This document shows positions 18,270 through 26,577 of a DNA stretch of 64,000 bases, in pieces (within the stretch, counting starts at the first letter, position 1; each line of letters begins with the position of its first letter). Source of the stretch: CAWIKY01 sp963836905 (GTDB lineage: Bacteria; Pseudomonadota; Alphaproteobacteria; Caulobacterales; Hyphomonadaceae); contig CAWIKY010000006.1 of NCBI GenBank assembly GCA_963836905.1, positions 806,001 through 870,000 on the forward strand, in the 5' to 3' direction. The position numbers and the translations under genes are program-made. The notes beneath the pieces were generated by a model, which worked only from the letters and a program-made list of their open reading frames with translations, was not told the DNA's origin and searched no databases.

Positions 18270-19070
18270 TCAGGTGCCCTTGAAGACCGGCGTGCGCTTT
18301 TCGAGGATCGCGTCGACACCCTCGATATGGTCATCTTCCATGTGCATCAGAGCCTGCGTGGCGGCCGATAGCTGCATCATCTGCTCATAGGTTGCCGACT
18401 GTCCCTGTCGCAGCAGGCGTTTGGCGGCACGCAGGACGCGCGGCGGCTGTTCGGCGATGGACCCGGCCAGCGACAATGCCTCGTCCATCAGGGCGTCATC
18501 GTCCACCTTCCGGGAGGCAAGCCCCCAGTCGACAGCCGTATCGGCATCGTAAAGTTTGCAGGAGTAGATCATTTCCGACGCCCGCGAGAGCCCGACAATG
18601 CGCGGCAGGAGCCACGCCCCGCCATCGCCGGGGATCAGCCCGACGCGGGCAAAGGTCACCCCGAAACGTGCCGATGCACCGGCAATGCGCATGTCCGCCA
18701 TGCAGGCCACATCGCATCCGAGCCCGACGGCTGCACCATTGACGGCCGCGATCATCGGCACTTCGCAGTTCCAGAGCGCGTTGACGATCTTGTGGATGTT
18801 GCCGGTGTAGCCGTCTCGCACATCTGCAGGTGAGCCACCAAAAGCTCCGGAGCGGGTCTTCATGGCTTTCAGATCGCCGCCCGCCGAGAAGGCCTTTCCC
18901 GCCCCGGTGAGGATGGCGCAGCGAACGTTCCGGTCGGCGGTTATCTCTGCAACCGCCGCAGCCACGGCATCGCCATCGCCTTCCTTGCCGAGCGGATTCA
19001 TCTGCTCGGGTCGGTTCAGGGTAAGAACGGCGATCTCGCCCTGAATATCATGCTTGATGACGTCGTTCAT
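18270..19070 (-). CDS. Enoyl-CoA hydratase/isomerase (crotonase)
   Basis: A 266-residue crotonase. The oxyanion-hole segments are visible: AILTGAGKAFSAGGDLKAMK and IAAVNGAAVGLGCDVACMADMRIA. Further family sequence follows (ARFGVTFARVGLIPGDGGAWLLPRIVG), with the acidic residue in PGDGG that usually activates water. It is the last gene of a three-gene minus-strand operon behind two acyl-CoA dehydrogenases, with a 31-nt gap, and so probably hydrates the enoyl-CoA they make. The substrate is unknown. Confidence 0.93.
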   Translation of the reverse strand: MNDVIKHDIQGEIAVLTLNRPEQMNPLGKEGDGDAVAAAVAEITADRNVRCAILTGAGKAFSAGGDLKAMKTRSGAFGGSPADVRDGYTGNIHKIVNALWNCEVPMIAAVNGAAVGLGCDVACMADMRIAGASARFGVTFARVGLIPGDGGAWLLPRIVGLSRASEMIYSCKLYDADTAVDWGLASRKVDDDALMDEALSLAGSIAEQPPRVLRAAKRLLRQGQSATYEQMMQLSAATQALMHMEDDHIEGVDAILEKRTPVFKGT

Positions 19071-19101
19071 GGCGCGGTCTTTCCGGTTTGCCGACCCGGC
19101 A

Positions 19102-20262
19102 CTACTGGGCCGCTTGCAGCGTATCTTCCTGCGCCGACAATTCGGTATATCGGCGCAGATGATGATCGGTATTGCCGAACTGGCTGTCGATCATCGTCAG
19201 ACGCTTGAAGTAATGCCCGACGGCGAGTTCGTCCGTCACGCCCATCCCGCCATGGATCTGGACACCGTTCTGGCCCACGAATCGACCGCCGCGGCCAATC
19301 TGGACCTTGGCAGCCGAGGCGGCCTTCTTGCGGTCGATCTCGTCTTCACCCAGTTTCAGCGTGACCATATAGGTCATGGAAACGGCCTGCTGATGCTCGA
19401 CGAACATGTCGACCATGGCGTGTTGCAGCACCTGGAACGATCCGATCGGCACGCCGAACTGCTTGCGCTGGCGGGAATACTCGACGGTGGACTTCTGCAT
19501 GATTTCCATGGCACCGCAGGCTTCGGCGCAGACCGCCGCAATGGCCTCATCGACGACGCGCTCGACAAGCGGCAGGGCCGTGTCGGCGTCGCCGATCATG
19601 TGCTCTGCACCGACGGACACGTTCTCGAAATAGACTTCCGAGGCGCGGAAACCGTCGACCGTCGGGTAATCGCGGGTGGTCACGCCCTTGGCATCTTTCG
19701 CAACGATGAAGACCGAGATGCCGTCCCCGTCGCGCTGGCTGCCGGATGTACGTGCGCTGACAATGAGATGCGTCGCCCAGGGCGCGCCCATGACCACGGA
19801 CTTCTGGCCGTTCAGCGTATAGCCCGAACCGTCATTCTTCGCCGTTGTGGTCAGGTCAGACAGCGTATAGCGCCCCTGCGGCTCGGCATAGGCGAACGCG
19901 AAAATCTTGGACCCATCGATAATGCCGGAGAGAAACTCGTCTTTCTGAGCCGACGTTCCGGCATGTTTCAGGAACCCGCCGCCGCAAACGACTGATGGCA
20001 GATAAGGCTCGACGACGAGGCCTTTGCCGAATTCTTCCATGACGACCATCGCGTCGACACTGTTGCCGCCCAGGCCGCCGTCGTCTTCGGAGAAAGGTGC
20101 GGCCAAGAGGCCGAGCTCGGCGAACTGGTTCCACATCTCGGGCCGCCAGCCGCTGTCGGTGGCGATTACCTTGCGCCGCGTGTCGAAGTCATACTGCTCG
20201 CGGATCAGGCGGGAGAGGCTCTCCCGGATCATGTTCTGCTCGTCGGTGAAATTGAAATCCAT
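19102..20262 (-). CDS. Acyl-CoA dehydrogenase family protein (possible beta subunit)
   Basis: A 386-residue flavoprotein, start at 20262 (MDFNFTDEQNMIRESLSRL) with a strong GGGAGGA-type site before it. The order of segments is normal: N-terminal helices, the beta domain with FAFAYAEPQGRY and GYTLNGQKSVVMGAPWATHLIV, and the C-terminal helices (SFQVLQHAMVDMFVEHQQA, then IQIHGGMGVTDELAVGHYFKRL). The FAFAYAEP segment lacks the usual TEP motif of the active subunit. Together with the neighbouring dehydrogenase it may form an alpha2beta2 enzyme like those for steroid or dicarboxylic side chains. That pairing is inferred. Confidence 0.9.
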   Translation of the reverse strand: MDFNFTDEQNMIRESLSRLIREQYDFDTRRKVIATDSGWRPEMWNQFAELGLLAAPFSEDDGGLGGNSVDAMVVMEEFGKGLVVEPYLPSVVCGGGFLKHAGTSAQKDEFLSGIIDGSKIFAFAYAEPQGRYTLSDLTTTAKNDGSGYTLNGQKSVVMGAPWATHLIVSARTSGSQRDGDGISVFIVAKDAKGVTTRDYPTVDGFRASEVYFENVSVGAEHMIGDADTALPLVERVVDEAIAAVCAEACGAMEIMQKSTVEYSRQRKQFGVPIGSFQVLQHAMVDMFVEHQQAVSMTYMVTLKLGEDEIDRKKAASAAKVQIGRGGRFVGQNGVQIHGGMGVTDELAVGHYFKRLTMIDSQFGNTDHHLRRYTELSAQEDTLQAAQ

Positions 20263-20419
20263 GTATTCCTCCCTGTTGCGCACTCCGACGCATACCATCC
20301 ATTACAGGTTCAGCGCCCGGTTAGAAACCGGACGCGCTCCTTATTTCTTCCGAACCATCGTCACACTATCGAACCGAAGCGCTCCAACAGTTTTGCCCCC
20401 TGACGCAACCGAAGTCGGG

Positions 20420-21616
20420 CTACAGGCCGAGCACCATCTTTGCGATGATATTGCGCTGGATTTCGTTCGATCCGCCATAGATCGACGTTTTGCGCATGTT
20501 GAAATAATTGCCGGCGGTATGCTGGGCATAGTCCGGTCCGATCGGAAACTCGTTCGAGCCATCGTCCGGGAACTGACGCGCATCCGGCGCACCATAGCTT
20601 CCGACAGCCTCGAGCGTCAGCTCGGTGAGGCGTTGCTGGATCTCGGTGCCCTTGATCTTGAGAAGCGAGCTTTCAGGGCCTGGACCCTTGCCGGACGCTT
20701 CGCCTGCCAGTGAGCGCAGCTCGGTGAACTCCAGCGCCGTAAGGTCGATCTCCAGCTGGGAAATCTTGCGCGCGAAATCATCGTTGCGGAGAAGCGGCTC
20801 GCCGCGGTCGAGCTCTGTGGAGGCGACTTCCCGCAGTTTTTCCACGGCCCGCTTGGATCGCGCGACACCGGCAATGCCGGAGCGTTCATGGGCGAGCAGG
20901 AACTTGGCATAGGTCCAGCCCTTGTTCTCCTCGCCGACGCGGTTTTCGACCGGGACGCGAACATCCTTCAGCCAGACCTCGTTGACTTCATGGCCGCCTT
21001 CCAGCGTGATGATCGGGCGGACCTCGATGCCGGGCGTGTTCATGTCAATCAGGATGAAGGAGATGCCTTGCTGAGGCTTGTCTGCCTTCGGGTCCGTCCG
21101 GCAGAGGAAGAAGCCCCAGTCAGCATGCTGGGCAAGCGTGGTCCAGGTCTTCTGGCCGTTGATGACGTAGTGGTCGCCATCACGAACGGCTGTCGTCTTC
21201 AGGGACGCCAGGTCCGAGCCTGCGCCGGGCTCTGAATAGCCCTGACACCACCAGACATCGCCGGACAGGATGCCGGGAAGATGACGCTCTTTCTGCTCGG
21301 GGCTGCCGAAGGTGTAGATGACCGGACCGACCATCGCGATGCCGAAGGGCAGGGGCATGATGGTTTCGGCGCGGGCGTTTTCTTCAGACCAGATATAGCG
21401 CTGCGTCGCGTTCCAGCCGGTGCCGCCATACTCTTTCGGCCAGGCGGCTGCAGACCAGCCCTTCTTGCCGAGGATCTTGTGCCAGGCGAGGAAGTCTTCC
21501 TTGGTGAGGTCTTCGCGGGTCCCGAACTGCTTGAGGCGTTCGGGGTAGTTTTCCTTGATAAAGCTGCGCACTTCGTCGCGGAACGCGATTTCCTCAGGGC
21601 TGAATTCGAGATTCAT
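20420..21616 (-). CDS. Acyl-CoA dehydrogenase family protein (possible alpha subunit)
   Basis: A 398-residue protein starting MNLEFSPEEIAFRDEVRSFI. It contains WCQGYSEPGAGSDLASLKT and YVINGQKTWTTLAQHADW, standard flavin and substrate contacts, and ends NYFNMRKTSIYGGSNEIQRNIIAKMVLGL with the FAD-binding YGGSNEIQRNI motif. First gene of the operon with the second dehydrogenase (157 nt downstream) and a crotonase. Such paired dehydrogenases in actinobacteria and alphaproteobacteria act on bulky acyl-CoAs, so a role in sterol, terpenoid or long dicarboxylate breakdown is a fair inference. Confidence 0.93.
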   Translation of the reverse strand: MNLEFSPEEIAFRDEVRSFIKENYPERLKQFGTREDLTKEDFLAWHKILGKKGWSAAAWPKEYGGTGWNATQRYIWSEENARAETIMPLPFGIAMVGPVIYTFGSPEQKERHLPGILSGDVWWCQGYSEPGAGSDLASLKTTAVRDGDHYVINGQKTWTTLAQHADWGFFLCRTDPKADKPQQGISFILIDMNTPGIEVRPIITLEGGHEVNEVWLKDVRVPVENRVGEENKGWTYAKFLLAHERSGIAGVARSKRAVEKLREVASTELDRGEPLLRNDDFARKISQLEIDLTALEFTELRSLAGEASGKGPGPESSLLKIKGTEIQQRLTELTLEAVGSYGAPDARQFPDDGSNEFPIGPDYAQHTAGNYFNMRKTSIYGGSNEIQRNIIAKMVLGL

Positions 21617-21727
21617 AATTCCTCTCCATGGATGCGGCTGCCGTATGACGGCGGCTCGTACGGTCTCTGATCCTGTCCTGATTAGCTGTCGACTGCCGCA
21701 AGGTCAGTCAATGGGCAAATTGTCCGG

Positions 21728-22714
21728 TCAGGATGTGGTGGAAGTCGACTCCATCATGCCGGTCCGCACCGCGCAGGCGCTTTTCAGGAGCGAAACGGCC
21801 AGCGTTGCGCCAGCGCCTTCCCCAAGATGCATCTGCAGATCGAGCACGGGTTCCAGTGACAGACGCTCCAGAATGGCTGCATGGGCAGGGCGACGCGTCA
21901 CATGACCGGCAACGACGTGATCGATGGACCCGGGCGATATCTGGTGGAGTACCGCCGCCGCCACCGCAGTTGCATAGCCGTCCAGGACAACCGGCACCTT
22001 CTGATGACGCGCTGCGAGGATCGCCCCGGCCACAGCTGCCATTTCACGTCCGCCCAACCGACGCAGGATTTCCAGCGGGGTATCAAGGTGACCGCGGTGG
22101 AAGCGCACCGCTTCGTTGATTGTCGAGACCCGCAAGTCCTGGATATGGCGCGGCAGATCGGCTCCGGCATTGACCCAGTAGGACGCATCGCCGCCAAACA
22201 GGCCATAGGCGACGGCGGCCGCAACCGTTCCGCCGCCGACGCCCAGCGCGCCGATGGCAAGACAGTCGGGCTGGCCTTCCAGCGCTTCCATGCCGAAGGC
22301 GATGGTTGCCGCGCAGTCCTTCTCGCTCAGGGCCGCAGCCGTGGAGATGTCCGGCGTCGGGGCATCGACGGCCAGATCGAAAACCCGCAGGGTCGCACCC
22401 GCTTCGCTGGCAATGCGGTTGGTCGGTGAATTGCCCGAGCGCAGCCGTTCAATTCGTTCCTGCGTCGCATTTTCCGGCACCAGCGATACGCCGCGTGTGG
22501 CGAGACCGTGCGAACCGGCAAAAACGGCTATGGAGGTGGTGGCGATGGACGGTGGGTCACGGTGCTGGCAGCGGGCGACCCATTGCGCCAGTTTCGCGAT
22601 GCGCCCAAGCGCTGCCTCGTCGGTCTGGCGGTCGTGTACCGGCCCGAATGCTGCCAGCGCCGGGCTGCGCGCGACGAGGTCGAGCACATCATTGAAGGGT
22701 CGTTCCTCATGCAT
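21728..22714 (-). CDS. cobT: CobT-like nicotinate-nucleotide:dimethylbenzimidazole phosphoribosyltransferase
   Basis: A 328-residue protein with the CobT outline: IAVFAGSHGLATRGVS (substrate loop), NSPTNRIASEAGATLRVFDLAVDAPT, PLEILRRLGGREMAAVAGAILAA, PVVLDGYATAVAAAVLHQ and the catalytic LGEGAGATLAVSLLKSA with the general-base Glu. It would attach the lower ligand base in cobalamin assembly. Some motifs differ from the classical enzyme: IGALGVGGGT replaces the GEMGIGNTT type and AGHVTRRPAH replaces GHQS. It may therefore use another base or be a divergent subgroup. No other cobalamin gene lies beside it. Confidence 0.85.
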   Translation of the reverse strand: MHEERPFNDVLDLVARSPALAAFGPVHDRQTDEAALGRIAKLAQWVARCQHRDPPSIATTSIAVFAGSHGLATRGVSLVPENATQERIERLRSGNSPTNRIASEAGATLRVFDLAVDAPTPDISTAAALSEKDCAATIAFGMEALEGQPDCLAIGALGVGGGTVAAAVAYGLFGGDASYWVNAGADLPRHIQDLRVSTINEAVRFHRGHLDTPLEILRRLGGREMAAVAGAILAARHQKVPVVLDGYATAVAAAVLHQISPGSIDHVVAGHVTRRPAHAAILERLSLEPVLDLQMHLGEGAGATLAVSLLKSACAVRTGMMESTSTTS

Positions 22715-22809
22715 GCGTGCTGCCCAGCCTCCCGGTCTTCATGCGGCTCACCAATGCGGTCCGTATACGGTGTCTTGCGGCGGACCTATAGAGCGTGCAT
22801 GTCAAAAGC

Positions 22810-23007
22810 ATGACATCCGCGCCGGTAAAGTCACCCTGTATCAATGTTTGTGCGATAGACGGACGATCGGGCTGGTGCGTCGGTTGTGGCCGTACACTTG
22901 CCGAGATTGGTGGCTGGACCCGGTTTGATGACCGGCAGAAGGCAGAAATCGTGGCGGTGCTTGCCGCACGAATGGAGCGGCTGGAGCCGGGCAAAACGCC
23001 CCGATAG
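22810..23007 (+). CDS. DUF1289 family small cysteine protein
   Basis: A 65-residue protein with the full DUF1289 signature: SPCINVCAIDGRSGWCVGCGRTLAEIGGWTRFDDRQKAEIVAVLAARM. The four cysteines in CxxxC...CxxC may bind a metal or iron-sulfur cluster; function is unknown. The start at 22810 is preferred; an in-frame Met at 22795 would add five residues. It is followed after 43 nt by the membrane aspartic protease on the same strand. Confidence 0.9.
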   Translation: MTSAPVKSPCINVCAIDGRSGWCVGCGRTLAEIGGWTRFDDRQKAEIVAVLAARMERLEPGKTPR

Positions 23008-23050
23008 CGTCTGCTGCAGGCGCTGCGCCAGGCCGAAGGGGACGCAAGAC

Positions 23051-23563
23051 ATGGGCAAGACACTTCTTGGCGTATTTCTGGTGCTGATCGCCGGCTTTGC
23101 CCTGGCGCTGCATATGGAGCGTTCGATGCGACCCGAACCGGTCGCGCAGCCGCAGGAAATCAGCACCTACAACTTCCGGCCCGAAGCGCCCGGTGCCAAC
23201 GCCGCCACCATAAGGCGCGAGCCGGACGGGCATTTCTGGGCCGAGACGAAAGCAAACGGTGTGCGCGTGAAGTTCATGGTCGACACCGGCGCGAGCACGG
23301 TGGCGCTCACCTTCAACGATGCGGTCCGCATGGGGCTGGACCCCGGCAACCTCGCCTATGACTGGACCATTCGCACCGCCAACGGCGACACCGTGGGCGC
23401 ATCCGTGCTGATCGAGGAGATTTCCATCGGCGGGGTCGAGATCGAGAATGTCGAAGGCATGGTGCTGCGCGATGGGCTGACGCAATCCCTGCTCGGCATG
23501 TCGTTCCTCAGCGAGCTTAACAGCTATGAAGTGCGCGGCAACACGCTCATCATCCGGGAGTAG
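23051..23563 (+). CDS. Membrane-anchored clan AA aspartic protease (TIGR02281 type)
   Basis: A 170-residue retropepsin-like protein. The N-terminal anchor is MGKTLLGVFLVLIAGFALAL, followed by a periplasmic domain with the single catalytic motif FMVDTGASTVALTFNDA and a second strand pair (EISIGGVEIENVEGMVL, then SLLGMSFLSELNSYEV). As in retroviral proteases, one DTG per chain implies a homodimer. The start at 23051 replaces an out-of-family extension from 22886. Its substrates are unknown. A YD-repeat-like remnant begins right after the stop. Confidence 0.9.
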   Translation: MGKTLLGVFLVLIAGFALALHMERSMRPEPVAQPQEISTYNFRPEAPGANAATIRREPDGHFWAETKANGVRVKFMVDTGASTVALTFNDAVRMGLDPGNLAYDWTIRTANGDTVGASVLIEEISIGGVEIENVEGMVLRDGLTQSLLGMSFLSELNSYEVRGNTLIIRE

Positions 23564-23644
23564 GGTGACGGCAAGTTCATGCGTGCCAAACAGGTGGTGG
23601 GCGGGGAGACGATCTATTCGGTCTATGGGCTCGACGGGTCGCTA
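23564..23644 (+). pseudogene. Fragment resembling an RHS/YD-repeat protein
   Basis: Immediately after the protease stop, in the same frame, about 25 codons read GDGKFMRAKQVVGGETIYSVYGLDGSL. This is the YD-repeat pattern of RHS-type proteins (GG-x-IYSVYG-x-xG). The similarity ends there; no other YD repeats, start codon or ribosome site are seen. It looks like a gene fossil left by deletion or recombination. Call is by pattern only. Confidence 0.45.
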
Positions 23645-23669
23645 GATGAGCAACACAGCAAGACCACCG

Positions 23670-24491
23670 CTAAAACATCGCCCCGCGCAGCATGTTCAGC
23701 GCGAGCAGGAAGAGGACGACGCCGAAGGCACGGCGCAGGGCGACGCCGTTCATCCGGTGCGCAATCATCGCGCCGAGCGGCGCAAATGAGGTCGTCATCA
23801 GCGCGATGATGAGAATAGCCGGTACGTTCAAATAACCGATGGACAGCGGCGGGCGCGCTTCCACACCCCACCCGGTAATCGCAAAGCCGATGGCGGCGGG
23901 CAGGCCGATGGCCGCCCCGAAAGCGGCTGCCGTGCCGACAGCCTGATGTGCGCTACGTCCGCAAAGCGTCAGGAGGGTCACGCCAAAGACGCCGCCACCA
24001 ATGCCCATAATGCCGGACAGCGCCCCGAGCGTGCCTGCAAGACCGGCGCGGAGAAAGCCTCCCGGCAATCGCGTGGCCAGCGTCCATGTCGGACGACCGA
24101 GCCCGAACTGTAGCGCCACCACAAGCAGGATCGAGCCGAAGACGAGCGTCAGAGCCGCGCCCGATAGACCGCCTGCCAGCAGCGCGCCGATGATCGCGCC
24201 CAGCATGATCCACGGCGTCCATCCGCGCACCACCGACCAGTCCACCGCGCCGCGCTTGTGATGTGACCAGGTGGAGCGCGCGGAGGTGAAGACGATGGTG
24301 GCGAGCGAGCCGCCGACGGCTGTGTGCATGGCGGTCTGCGGATAGCCGAGGCTTACGAACACGAAAGCCAGCGTCGGAACGATCACGACGCCGCCGCCTA
24401 TGCCAAAAAGTCCGGCCACGATACCGGCGGCCCCGCCAGCAGCGAGGAGCGCAAGGATGAGCAGGCCGTAGGTATCGAGAAATGCGTCCAT
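23670..24491 (-). CDS. TauE/SafE family sulfite/organosulfonate exporter
   Basis: A 273-residue membrane protein starting at 24491 (MDAFLDTYGLLILALLAAGGAAGIVAGLFGIGGGVVIVP). It has the twin TauE glycine motifs: GLFGIGGGVVIVPTLAFVF in the N-terminal half and SGIMGIGGGVFGVTLLTLCG in the C-terminal half. About eight membrane segments are visible. The frame is open upstream to 24578, but that adds a basic, non-family leader. Family members export sulfoacetate, sulfite or thiosulfate; the substrate here is unknown. Confidence 0.92.
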   Translation of the reverse strand: MDAFLDTYGLLILALLAAGGAAGIVAGLFGIGGGVVIVPTLAFVFVSLGYPQTAMHTAVGGSLATIVFTSARSTWSHHKRGAVDWSVVRGWTPWIMLGAIIGALLAGGLSGAALTLVFGSILLVVALQFGLGRPTWTLATRLPGGFLRAGLAGTLGALSGIMGIGGGVFGVTLLTLCGRSAHQAVGTAAAFGAAIGLPAAIGFAITGWGVEARPPLSIGYLNVPAILIIALMTTSFAPLGAMIAHRMNGVALRRAFGVVLFLLALNMLRGAMF

Positions 24492-24575
24492 GGCGCGTGG
24501 CGTGGCGTGAAACCCGGCACCGGTCAAGCGGATGCGGCGCTGCGGGCATGAACTGCCCCGCGGACAAAATACAAA

Positions 24576-24610
24576 CAAACGTTTGCTTTAGTGTCTCGAA
24601 GGTCTATATT
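24576..24610 (+). promoter_or_regulatory. Promoter and operator of the tetR-RND efflux operon
   Basis: A perfect 10-bp palindrome CAAACGTTTG (24576-24585) overlaps a -35 box TTGCTT (24583-24588). After a 16-nt spacer comes the -10 box TATATT (24605-24610), 29 nt before the tetR ATG. The layout is what an autorepressing TetR regulator uses: its dimer would cover the -35 box. Confidence 0.72.
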
Positions 24611-24638
24611 GCGGTGCATCAAAGCAGATCGGAGCGGC

Positions 24639-25304
24639 ATGACGCCTTCAGACACAATCGAAACGCAAAGTGCCGGGGAACGTTCCCGGGACCGGCTCAT
24701 GGAAGCCGCACTCGATCTTTTCGGTCAGAGCGGCTTCAACGGTGTCAGCGTGCGGGAAATTGCCAGTGACGCGAAAATCAATGTCGCGCAGATCAATTAC
24801 CATTTCGGCGGCAAGGAAGGCCTGTTTCTGGCTGTTGCCGAACGGATAAGTTCGGCCATGACGGCGCGTCTGGCACCGGTCGTCGCCGAAGCGAGAGCGT
24901 CTCTGGAACGCGGCATGGACCCGGCGGCCGCAATTGAACGCCTTCAGGCGATGATGTGCGTTGTGGCGGACATTCTTGTTCCGGGCTCAGTCGAGACGGC
25001 GCGGTGGGCGCGCTTCATCACGCGCTTCCAGCAGGATGACAACGTGCCGGAGAATGCGCTGGCGACGCCGGAACTGCATGACGTGGTGGCAAACCTGGTG
25101 ACGCGGGCCAGCAACGGGCAAGTGACCGGTCAGGAGGCCCGTATCCTGTCGCTGATGATTCTTGGCCAGATACTGATCTTCCGTGCAAGCCGCCGCACGG
25201 CGCTGCAGACGATTGGCACGACCGATTTCGGTCCGGCTGAAGTCGAGGCCATCAAGGCGCGGCTGAAACGGCAGATAAAATCGACCTTCGAGGAGTATGC
25301 CTGA
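24639..25304 (+). CDS. TetR/CerR-type transcriptional regulator of the RND operon
   Basis: A 221-residue regulator starting at 24639 (MTPSDTIETQSAGERSRDRLMEAALDLFGQSGFNGVSVREIASDAKINVAQINYHFGGKEGLFLAV). The HTH with the YHFGGKEGL recognition segment is standard. The C-terminal ligand domain resembles the CerR/DUF1956 group (RFITRFQQDDNVPENALATPELHDVV). It overlaps or touches the adaptor gene downstream and is likely co-transcribed with, and a repressor of, the efflux genes through the palindrome at 24576. Confidence 0.92.
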   Translation: MTPSDTIETQSAGERSRDRLMEAALDLFGQSGFNGVSVREIASDAKINVAQINYHFGGKEGLFLAVAERISSAMTARLAPVVAEARASLERGMDPAAAIERLQAMMCVVADILVPGSVETARWARFITRFQQDDNVPENALATPELHDVVANLVTRASNGQVTGQEARILSLMILGQILIFRASRRTALQTIGTTDFGPAEVEAIKARLKRQIKSTFEEYA

Positions 25305-25305
25305 C

Positions 25306-26577
25306 ATGGCGGACGACACATCCCACAGCCGCTGGTTCTGGCGCTTCATCATCATTGGCATTCTTGGTGTGGGCATTGGCGGGTTCTTCCTGCTTCAGCT
25401 GCTGCAACCCCGCCCGACCGAGGAACCGCCACGCGAGCGCGCGCCGCTGATACAGGGCGAGGCGATCGATTTCCGCACCGGTCCCGTCCCGGTTCAGGGC
25501 AAGGGACGCGTCGAGCCGGTCTCGCAGGTGCGTCTGCAGGCGCAGGTCGCCGGAGATGTGGTCTATGTGGCCCCGGCCTTCGAGAGCGGTGCACGGTTTG
25601 CCAAGGGCGAAACGCTGCTGAAGGTAAATCCTGACCCGTTCCGGGCCCGCGTAATGGAACTGGAGGCGCAAATTGCCGCCGCACAGGCCGACATCGAGCT
25701 TGCGCAGACACAAGCAGACCGCGCGAACGCGCTGCTGGCCGCCCGCGCGACAAGCCAGGAAGAAGTCGACCAGCGCGAAGCCGCCGTAAAGGCCGCCGCA
25801 GCGCAGGTCAAACGGTTGGAAGCCTCCCTCTACAGCGCCAATGTCGACCTGGCGCGCACATCGATCAAGGCACCGTTCAATGGACGTATTCTGAGCGAGA
25901 CCGTCAGCATTGGCGACGTGCTCGCCCCGGGCACCGTGTTTGCGGAAATCTTCTCCGATGATGTGTTCGAGATCATCGTGTCGCTGCCTGAAGAAGAGGC
26001 GGGGCTGGTCGAGGATCTCTTCTCCGCCGAGACGCGCAATACGCCGGTCGATGTGACAGCCGTTTTCGATTCCGCGCTGTTTTCCTGGACGGGCCGTCTG
26101 GCGCAGGTCGAGCCGGGTCTGGATCGCGAGGCACGCACCATTGATCTGGTGATCTATGTCGACGATCCGTCAACGCCGGGAACGCCGGTGTTCGAAACCC
26201 TTATCGATGCGCCGCCGCTTCTGCCCGGCATGTTCGCGACCGTTTCCATCGAAGGCCGTGATGTCGGGCGCTATGCGAGCATTCCGCGCCAGGCACTTCG
26301 CGAGCGCAATGATGTCTGGATCGTCCGGCCGGACAGCGAGGGACGGGGCAAGATAGAGGTAACGCAGGTTCAGGTTCTCAAAACGTCGGAAAGCGTCGCG
26401 CTGGTGCGGACTGAGCTGGAAACCGATGTGCCTATCTACAGTGTTCACAGCCTTTCGGGCCGGGTTGTGCCCGGAAGCGAGGTCATTATCCGCGAGGCGC
26501 GTCCCGAGGGGGCCGATGACACCGGCGCAGCTGTTGGTGAAGACGCAACCGATGATGCCCCGGAGTCGGCCCGATGA
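25306..26577 (+). CDS. RND efflux periplasmic adaptor (HlyD/AcrA family)
   Basis: A 423-residue membrane fusion protein. N-terminal membrane anchor FWRFIIIGILGVGIGGFFLLQLL, barrel-sandwich lipoyl halves (VSQVRLQAQVAGDVVYVAPAFESGARFAKGETLLKV and DLARTSIKAPFNGRILSETVSIGDVLAPG) around a long alpha-hairpin (LEAQIAAAQADIELAQTQADRANALLA). The start at 25306 has GAGGAG at proper distance; 25297 is a little too close. The tail is acidic (EDATDDAPESAR) and overlaps the permease start by 4 nt. Confidence 0.93.
   Translation: MADDTSHSRWFWRFIIIGILGVGIGGFFLLQLLQPRPTEEPPRERAPLIQGEAIDFRTGPVPVQGKGRVEPVSQVRLQAQVAGDVVYVAPAFESGARFAKGETLLKVNPDPFRARVMELEAQIAAAQADIELAQTQADRANALLAARATSQEEVDQREAAVKAAAAQVKRLEASLYSANVDLARTSIKAPFNGRILSETVSIGDVLAPGTVFAEIFSDDVFEIIVSLPEEEAGLVEDLFSAETRNTPVDVTAVFDSALFSWTGRLAQVEPGLDREARTIDLVIYVDDPSTPGTPVFETLIDAPPLLPGMFATVSIEGRDVGRYASIPRQALRERNDVWIVRPDSEGRGKIEVTQVQVLKTSESVALVRTELETDVPIYSVHSLSGRVVPGSEVIIREARPEGADDTGAAVGEDATDDAPESAR

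Noticed and set aside
19054..19995. 313-codon plus-strand frame opposite the acyl-CoA dehydrogenase
   Set aside because: Shadow of a well-supported minus-strand gene.
22715..22809. Cobalamin riboswitch upstream of cobT
   Set aside because: The leader is under 100 nt and lacks the B12-box pattern.
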